Origin: Thermoleophilia bacterium
GTDB lineage: Bacteria > Actinomycetota > Thermoleophilia > Gaiellales > Gaiellaceae
Assembly (NCBI GenBank): GCA_016844515.1
Contig: JAERMP010000006.1
Coordinates: 1 to 23,194 of the forward strand
Length of the DNA: 23,194 bases
Direction: 5' to 3'
The translations under genes and the position numbers were made by a program. This document shows, piece after piece, positions 14,031 to 18,593 of the stretch (position 1 is the first letter of the stretch; each line of letters starts with the position of its first letter). The notes under the pieces are model-generated. The model was given only the letters and a program-made list of their open reading frames with translations, was not told the origin of the DNA and ran no database searches.

Positions 14031-14441
14031 TCAGGCGGAGTCGCCGCTCTTCTTCGGCGCGTATTTCGATGGGCACTTCGTGATCATCGAACCGGGCTCG
14101 GCAACGAATACGCCGTTCCTCAGCTGTCCGTGAACAACGATCTGACGTCCAACCTTGAACAGGTCGGGGACAGAGCCCGTGTATCGCACCGTCACGGTCG
14201 TCCGCAACGTACCGCGAATGTCCCTGAGCTTGAAGCGAAGGCCACCAGCGTGCGCGTCTCCGACGACAGGGCCGACGACGAGCCCGGCGAGCTGCACCTT
14301 GCCCGCGCGGCCCTGAAGCTCGCTCGGAGAGATGGACGGGTTGCCGCCCCCGGCTATGGAGGTGTACAGGAGGAAGACGGCGAGGACCGCAGCTACCGAG
14401 AGCGCGATCACGAGCCGCGCGGGACTCGCTTTCCGTGCCAC
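14031..14441 (-). CDS. ccmE: CcmE haem chaperone, Cys-type (C-x-x-x-Y)
   Basis: This periplasm-facing haem chaperone takes haem from CcmC/CcmAB and passes it to CcmF. The 136-residue protein has one N-terminal membrane anchor (residues 9-29) and the OB-fold beta domain (VQLAGLVVG, GLRFKLRD, TVTVRYTGSVPDLF, IVVHGQLRNGVFVAE). At the haem-binding position the usual H-x-x-x-Y is MITKCPSKYAPK, with Cys123 and Tyr127. This Cys variant is known from archaea and some bacteria whose System I lacks CcmH. It is the first gene of the ccm operon and starts at GTG 14441 with TAGACT 6 nt upstream. Confidence 0.93.
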   Translation of the reverse strand: MARKASPARLVIALSVAAVLAVFLLYTSIAGGGNPSISPSELQGRAGKVQLAGLVVGPVVGDAHAGGLRFKLRDIRGTLRTTVTVRYTGSVPDLFKVGRQIVVHGQLRNGVFVAEPGSMITKCPSKYAPKKSGDSA

Positions 14442-14447
14442 GCCCGG

Positions 14448-14453
14448 AGTCTA
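14448..14453 (-). promoter_or_regulatory. -10 box, leaderless start of the ccm operon
   Basis: Minus-strand TAGACT, then 6 nt, then GTG 14441. No Shine-Dalgarno lies in this gap. Confidence 0.55.
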
Positions 14454-14487
14454 GCCCTGCAAGCCGGGGAGCTCTGTGAACAACCGC

Positions 14488-14730
14488 TTACGCGGCGTCG
14501 CGCTCGGGAACGCGGCGATCCGGCGTCCGGTACCCGTGCTCGACGCAAAGCGCGCCCGGCGACTCTTCCGTCAGGGCGTCGCAGTAGCCCTTGCCGTATG
14601 CGGCGCGGATGAACGCGGCGACGACTTCGAGGCTCCAGTCGGAGACGTCCACCGCCTCACGCCAGAGATCCGAAAGGCGGAGGTCGATATCGAGCTCGAG
14701 AAGGTCGATGCGAGTAGGGGTCCTGGACAC
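14488..14730 (-). CDS. Small conserved-looking protein of unknown function
   Basis: An 80-residue soluble protein, without signal or membrane segment. Residues 5-45 are strongly acidic and helical (RIDLLELDIDLRLSDLW, VSDWSLEVVAAFIRAAYGKGY). Two cysteines (CDALTEE, ALCVEHGY) and a basic tail follow. I do not recognise a named family, but the codon pattern and a clean leaderless start (TACGCT 7 nt before GTG 14730) support a real gene. It sits between the DUF6941-like gene and ccmE on the same strand, about 46 nt before ccmE. Confidence 0.7.
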   Translation of the reverse strand: MSRTPTRIDLLELDIDLRLSDLWREAVDVSDWSLEVVAAFIRAAYGKGYCDALTEESPGALCVEHGYRTPDRRVPERDAA

Positions 14731-14737
14731 GCTTTCG

Positions 14738-14743
14738 AGCGTA
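14738..14743 (-). promoter_or_regulatory. -10 box, leaderless start of the 80-residue protein gene
   Basis: Minus-strand TACGCT is followed by 7 nt and then GTG 14730. Confidence 0.45.
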
Positions 14744-14797
14744 CGGACCCAATCGGACGGACTGGCGGTGCAGCTCCGAGGCGACCGCGAAGACCGG

Positions 14798-15223
14798 CTA
14801 CGGCTCCTCGGCGCGCACGGTGAACGGCAGTGTCCAGTCCTCGCGGGAGTCGCCGTCGATCGTCAGCCGCCACTCGTAGCGGCCTGGCTCGAGTGGCAAT
14901 GGAGTCGAGTTGACCGCGACCGGGAAGTCGAGCGGAGTCCCAGGCTTTAGCCCAGGCGGTCGTCCGACTTCGAACTCGCCTCCGAACGCCACAGCGTGAT
15001 CTTCGTCCTCGTCCGCTTCGAAGGCGACGGCGCCTCCATCCGCGTCCAGCAGCTCCACGGAGAACGAGTGCACGGTGTTCGCGCGATCCCACGGAACCTG
15101 GATCAGGAGCCCGATCCCGAAGGCGGCAGGCTCGGGACCCGTTTGGGACCACCCGCCGCCGACGATCGTGAGCTTTCCGTCCGAGACGACCGCGTAGTCC
15201 GCGAGGAGCATCGTTGCCTTCAC
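14798..15223 (-). CDS. DUF6941-like protein
   Basis: The 141-residue protein begins MKATMLLADYAVVSDGKLTI and continues VGGGW, the N-terminal signature I associate with the actinobacterial DUF6941 family, whose role is not known. The sequence is almost all beta strand, with the internal motif LIQVPWDRANTVHSFSVELLD and a C-terminal LEPGRYEWRLTIDG, like an immunoglobulin-type sandwich. No signal peptide is present. The GTG 15223 start lies inside a perfect 10-bp inverted repeat (15214-15236). A Met four codons later could also serve as start. The family name is from memory; the fold is inference. Confidence 0.7.
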   Translation of the reverse strand: MKATMLLADYAVVSDGKLTIVGGGWSQTGPEPAAFGIGLLIQVPWDRANTVHSFSVELLDADGGAVAFEADEDEDHAVAFGGEFEVGRPPGLKPGTPLDFPVAVNSTPLPLEPGRYEWRLTIDGDSREDWTLPFTVRAEEP

Positions 15224-15236
15224 GGCGTGAAGGCAA
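15214..15236. repeat. 10-bp perfect inverted repeat over the DUF6941-like start codon
   Basis: TTGCCTTCAC-GGC-GTGAAGGCAA. The minus-strand GTG start is in one arm, and an identical GTGAAGGCA occurs on the plus strand in the other arm. It could be an operator or an mRNA hairpin hiding the start. Confidence 0.5.
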
Positions 15237-15251
15237 TCACATTCACGGTAC

Positions 15252-15257
15252 TACGAT
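15252..15257 (+). promoter_or_regulatory. -10 box, leaderless start of the TIM-barrel gene
   Basis: TACGAT is followed by 8 nt and then GTG 15266. It supports this start over the in-frame GTG at 15227. Confidence 0.45.
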
Positions 15258-15265
15258 GGCTGTAC

Positions 15266-16117
15266 GTGTCCCGGATCCGCATCGGCCCGGCTCGCCTACC
15301 GTCACGGGAGTCACCCGGCGAGGCGGTGGATGCGCTTCTCGGGCGCGGATACTCAGCGTGCGAGATCGACTTCGAGAGCGGATTCTGGATGGACTATCCG
15401 TTTGCGGAGCGGCTCGGAGAGCTCGCACGAGCGCACGACATCGCGCTGTCCGTGCACGCGCCGCTCTTCGGATTCATGGGCCACCTCGAAGCCAGTGGGC
15501 GCAAGTTCACATCTGCCGTCGGAGCCCTCGACCGCAGCGCGGGCATCGCTGCAGCGAGCGGTGCCGAGCTCGTCGTCTTCCACCCCGGTTTCCTCCTGGG
15601 ACGAAGTCGCGAAGATGCGATCGACGCGGTCGTCGCGCAGCTCGGCACGCTCCGCGAAAGGTTGGAAGGCAAGGATCGAGCCGTGCCCTTCGGGGTCGAG
15701 GTGATGGGTCGCGTCAGGGACCTCGGCTCGATCGACGACGTCGTCGAGATCTCACAGCGCTTGGGCTGGGTGCGCCCGGTGCTCGACTTCGCACACATGC
15801 ATGCCACGAGCGACGGGCTCTTCCTCGAGCCCGAGCGGTTCCGCGGCGCGCTGGCCGCCGTAGATGCGGTTCTCGCGCCCGAAGTCCCCGTCCACATTCA
15901 CTTTTCCGATATCGCATTTGCGAACCGCAACGAAACGAAACACTTGCCCTACGGCGAAGGAACGTTGCGAGTCGGGCCGCTATGTGAGGCGCTTGCCGAG
16001 TTCGAGCGACCGGCAACGATCATCTCGGAGTCACCCGACGAGGCGTCATCGCAGATCATTCGCGAGGTACTGCTCGGACTGAGAGACGATGTGCCAACGA
16101 CCTCCGCGCTCGCCTGA
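15266..16117 (+). CDS. Endonuclease IV-like / xylose isomerase-like TIM-barrel protein
   Basis: The 283-residue protein from GTG 15266 follows the AP-endonuclease 2 (Nfo) fold. Candidate metal ligands appear in the family order: SVHAPL (His64), VVFHPGF (His106), FGVEVMG (Glu145), LDFAHMH (Asp174, His177), HIHFSD (His212), NETKHLPYGEG (His226) and ISESPDE (Glu255). The Asp-x-His pair of true endonuclease IV is not exact at the seventh position, so it may be either a DNA-repair AP endonuclease or a sugar isomerase relative; the HIHFSD and HLPYGEG pattern favours the archaeal-type deoxyribonuclease IV branch. A second, truncated copy of its 3' end lies at 18366-18593. It diverges from the DUF6941-like gene. 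Confidence 0.8.
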   Translation: MSRIRIGPARLPSRESPGEAVDALLGRGYSACEIDFESGFWMDYPFAERLGELARAHDIALSVHAPLFGFMGHLEASGRKFTSAVGALDRSAGIAAASGAELVVFHPGFLLGRSREDAIDAVVAQLGTLRERLEGKDRAVPFGVEVMGRVRDLGSIDDVVEISQRLGWVRPVLDFAHMHATSDGLFLEPERFRGALAAVDAVLAPEVPVHIHFSDIAFANRNETKHLPYGEGTLRVGPLCEALAEFERPATIISESPDEASSQIIREVLLGLRDDVPTTSALA

Positions 16118-16348
16118 CTCGACAGCGCCGCAGAACGAAGAGCTATGCGCCGTGCGGGCGCTCCACGAGACATGATCAACTGCGGCGGCCGTCGAGGTCG
16201 AGACGCGCGCGATACGGCGGGCCTCCTCCTACGCTATGAGTGACCTCGGCGGACCGCCCGTCATCAGCCCGGAGCGCTTGAGCGGGAGTTCGGCAGACGT
16301 TGAAGGCCCCGCGTTGGCGGGGCCTTCGTTCACCGAGTGATTTAGGCG
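16118..16348. other. Intergenic region between the TIM-barrel gene and the secreted repeat protein
   Basis: About 230 bp without a convincing gene. It holds the terminator at 16302-16327 and a plus-strand open stretch of 34 codons (ATG 16236 to TGA 16340) directly after a TACGCT box. The hairpin lies inside that stretch, so I do not call it a gene; it could be a cut-off gene start left by a rearrangement. Confidence 0.4.
16302..16327 (-). terminator. Terminator of the secreted repeat protein gene
   Basis: GAAGGCCCCGC-GTTG-GCGGGGCCTTC forms a perfect 11-bp stem with a 4-nt loop, 22 nt past the stop at 16349 of the minus-strand gene. It may also stop plus-strand transcription from the TIM-barrel gene. 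Confidence 0.75.
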
Positions 16349-18160
16349 TCAGCAGTCGATCACACTCTTGATTGCCTGAGCACCTGCCGTCAGGTCGTCT
16401 GCTTGTTTGACGGTCAGCCCCTTGCCCTTCTGGGCCTTGACCTGGCGGAGGAAGCTGTCGAGGCTCTCGCAAGCTTGCTTGGTCTTGTTGGCGGCGAGCA
16501 TCCGTTGCGCCGTGACGAGCTTGTCGTTCAGGCTCGTGCCGAGCTTGCCGAGGTTGTAGCTGTCCACCAGCGCGATCAACGCCGTGACCTCCGAACTAGG
16601 TGTGATCAACATCTCAGCCCGCGTCATGTCCGCGTCGTCGTCCTCCTGCTCCGCCATGACGCTCATGCCAGCGGTGATGTCGACCCTGCCGGCGAAGCTC
16701 GCTGTCCAGCTTCCGGACTCGTCCGCGACGGCGGCTACACCGTCGGTCCCACCCGGCCCGTTGACGACCACAGTGAGCCCCCCGGGCCGCGCGATGCCGG
16801 TGACGGTGTCGCTGAGGGTGTCGACCCCGGTGATCTGCAGGTCGAACACCTCGAGCGTCTTCGTCATCGTTCCCTGGGTCGCCGTAATCGTCGTTCCGAG
16901 CTCGATGTCCTGTCCGTGAGTCTCGTTCCCGCACCAGCCATTGCCGGACCCGCCGACGGTGACGCCGAGAGTGAATCCGTCGATGTCAAGCGTGACGGTA
17001 CTCCCGGGGGCCCAGCCGTACAGCCAGATCTGATTGCTATCGATCGCTGCCGCCAGGTACGGTCTCAGTACCGGGGGGCGCTCGGCATGCGTCCTGTCGC
17101 CGTCCTCGTCGATCACCGCGGCGAAGATGTTCTCGCCGGATGCGAGGTCGACGCCGGGGAACACGACCTGCCAGTTCCCAGCGCCGTTAGCGGTCGTGTT
17201 GACCAGGCTGAACATCCCTTGCCCGGTGACGTACACCTGCATGTTCGCTCCCGGTGGGGCGATGCCCGTGACGGTTTTCGCAGCCGTGTCGACGGCGGTG
17301 ATCTGCACGTCGACCACGAGCAGCGTCTTTGTCGTCGGCCCCTCGCTCGCCGTGATCGTCATTCCAGGCACGAGGTCCTGTCCGTGCTCCCAGCCGTCGA
17401 TCCAGGCGGCAGTGGGGTCGCCCCAGAACCCGGTGATAGGGACGCTAAGCGACGCGCTGCCGATGGAGAGCGTGACGGTGCTCTCGGGCGTCCAGCCCCC
17501 CAGCCAGATCCAGTTGCCCGGGACCGACATCTCGATGACGGGCCTCGGCAGGACCTTGAAGGCAAGCGTCGAGTCGCCCTCCGTGTCGCTCACGACCGCG
17601 CTGACCTGCACGCCAAGCGTGATGTCAACGCTGCCGGTGAGATCGAGGCTCCAGATACCGCTCGAATCGGCCGTCGTGTTCGTCTGGACGGGCGGCGCGC
17701 CGTCGGGCTGGTTGATTCCCACCTGGACCACCGTGCCCGCCGGAGCGATGCCGGTGACGGTATTGGCCTCCGGGTTGATAGACGTGATCTGAAGGTCCGC
17801 CACGACCAGCGTCTTCGTGATTGTGGTGTCGCGCGCCGTGATCGTCATTCCGGGCACGACGTCCTGTCCGTGCATCTGGCTGTTGAGCATTGCGTTGCCG
17901 TCAGCGCCGATCGTCACCGTGCGGGTGACGCCGCCGATGTCGCCGATAGTCACGGTAACCTCGCTCCCCGGTGTCCAGGTGTTGAGCATCACCTGGTCGT
18001 TCTCAATCCCCGCGTTCACCGTCGGCTGCGGTGCCTGCGCCTGGGACGAAGATGCGCCGAACCCCAAGATGACGCCGAGTACAAGTAGTGCCAGAAGCTG
18101 TGCCGGCCACAACTGCCGCACGGCTCCATTGAGGTCCCGAAAGGTTCCCATATAGGCCAT
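16349..18160 (-). CDS. Secreted three-repeat beta protein with C-terminal helical domain
   Basis: The 603-residue protein from ATG 18160 is supported by GAGAGGGG about 9 nt upstream. The signal peptide is residues 1-43 (hydrophobic LLALLVLGVILGFGASSSQAQA). The mature part has three tandem units of about 160 residues (about 47-205, 207-365, 368-517). Each has W-T/A-P-x-S-x-V-T-x-x-I-G/D, an HGQD motif (97-100, 259-262, 415-418), G-x-T-I-T-A, T-K-T-L-x-V-x-D-x-Q-I-T, TVTGIA-P/R-P/A-G and an acidic E-D-G-D-type end, suggesting Ig-like/Bacterial-Ig sandwiches. Residues 525-603 are a separate helical domain (ALIALVDSYNLGKLGTSLND to IDC, with two Cys) seen at the ends of many environmental secreted proteins. 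It is perhaps an adhesin or surface-binding protein; ligand unknown. Unlike its neighbours it has a leadered start, and it lies between two copies of a TIM-barrel gene segment. Confidence 0.8.
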   Translation of the reverse strand: MAYMGTFRDLNGAVRQLWPAQLLALLVLGVILGFGASSSQAQAPQPTVNAGIENDQVMLNTWTPGSEVTVTIGDIGGVTRTVTIGADGNAMLNSQMHGQDVVPGMTITARDTTITKTLVVADLQITSINPEANTVTGIAPAGTVVQVGINQPDGAPPVQTNTTADSSGIWSLDLTGSVDITLGVQVSAVVSDTEGDSTLAFKVLPRPVIEMSVPGNWIWLGGWTPESTVTLSIGSASLSVPITGFWGDPTAAWIDGWEHGQDLVPGMTITASEGPTTKTLLVVDVQITAVDTAAKTVTGIAPPGANMQVYVTGQGMFSLVNTTANGAGNWQVVFPGVDLASGENIFAAVIDEDGDRTHAERPPVLRPYLAAAIDSNQIWLYGWAPGSTVTLDIDGFTLGVTVGGSGNGWCGNETHGQDIELGTTITATQGTMTKTLEVFDLQITGVDTLSDTVTGIARPGGLTVVVNGPGGTDGVAAVADESGSWTASFAGRVDITAGMSVMAEQEDDDADMTRAEMLITPSSEVTALIALVDSYNLGKLGTSLNDKLVTAQRMLAANKTKQACESLDSFLRQVKAQKGKGLTVKQADDLTAGAQAIKSVIDC

Positions 18161-18211
18161 CAGTGTCAGCCCCTCTCCGCAGTCGGCACCTAATCCGCAG
18201 GAAGAAGGACC

Positions 18212-18228
18212 CGCGGCTAGTTGCCGCG
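18212..18228 (-). terminator. Small GC hairpin at the orphan tail stop codon
   Basis: CGCGGC-TAGTT-GCCGCG, 6-bp stem and 5-nt loop, with the minus-strand TAG stop (18217-18219) at the edge of the loop. It is terminator-like but weak. Confidence 0.3.
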
Positions 18229-18315
18229 TTTGATCACTTTCATCATGCTTCCCCAACCGCCCGCGTCATCGGTGCCGCTGCTGATCCACGCGGTGTGAAC
18301 TACTGAGGCGCTGAG
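18217..18315 (-). pseudogene. Orphan C-terminal tail of an unknown protein
   Basis: The minus frame ends SVVHTAWISSGTD followed by DAGGWGSMMKVIKRGN and a stop. The Met, Lys, Trp and aliphatic mix looks like real protein, unlike the Arg-rich shadow frames around it. Upstream of this tail the frame becomes Arg/Ser-rich noise that lies antisense to the TIM-barrel fragment. It may be the end of a gene lost in the rearrangement that also truncated the fragment. Not recognised; the boundary is approximate. Confidence 0.25.
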
Positions 18316-18365
18316 GGCTTGCTCGGTGTTTCGATCGCACCTACCGCGCCGCGGAGCCTCACCCG

Positions 18366-18593
18366 ACCTTCCACATTCACTTCTCCGATATCGCCTTTGC
18401 GAACCGCAACGAGACAAGATACTTGCCCTACGGCGAGGGGACGCTGCGCGCGGAGCCGTTACGCGACGCGCTGGCCGGCTTCGAGCGGGCGGCGACGGTC
18501 ATCTCCGAGTCGCCCGACGAGCGTTCGAGTCAGGCGATCCGCTCGATCCTCGCCGACGTCGATGGAGCGAGCTCGGCGACCCGCGCCTCGTAG
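18366..18593 (+). pseudogene. Truncated second copy of the endonuclease IV-like gene (C-terminal about 75 codons)
   Basis: The frame reads HIHFSDIAFANRNETRYLP then YGEGTLRAEPL, and later VISESPDERSSQAIRSIL, ending at TAG 18591-18593. It matches residues 210 to the end of the protein encoded at 15266-16117, with roughly 70 per cent identical residues by eye and mostly third-base DNA changes. This implies that both copies were under selection before one was cut. The matching part has no start codon, and an in-frame stop lies at 18312-18314. Its last 64 bp overlap the 3' end of the cyclase gene on the other strand, so the ancestral gene pair was probably convergent and overlapping. Confidence 0.75.

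Larger units (their letters stand above)
18161..18529. other. Mosaic intergenic region upstream of the secreted repeat protein
   Basis: It contains the Shine-Dalgarno region of the minus-strand gene, a 6-bp GC hairpin at 18212-18228, a probable orphan protein tail on the minus strand (stop 18217-18219) and the 5' part of the TIM-barrel fragment (from about 18366). No intact gene is visible. Confidence 0.5.

Noticed and set aside
14996..15265. Upstream extension of the TIM-barrel gene to earlier in-frame starts
   Set aside because: It would run antisense through the DUF6941-like gene; the leaderless signal at 15252 and the family N-terminus support GTG 15266.
16260..16330. Possible attC-like or small RNA structure around the GC hairpin
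   Set aside because: Only a simple 11-bp stem is visible, with no second imperfect arm pair or integron motif; explained as the terminator.
16236..16340. Short plus-strand ORF of 34 codons (MSDLGGPPVISPERLSG...)
   Set aside because: The TACGCT box abuts the ATG without spacing and the terminator hairpin lies inside the frame; it may be a gene remnant but cannot be supported as a gene.
16403..18088. Plus-strand open frame of about 560 codons opposite the secreted repeat protein
   Set aside because: Asp/Arg/His-rich shadow of a clear gene; its repeats only mirror the repeats of the real protein.
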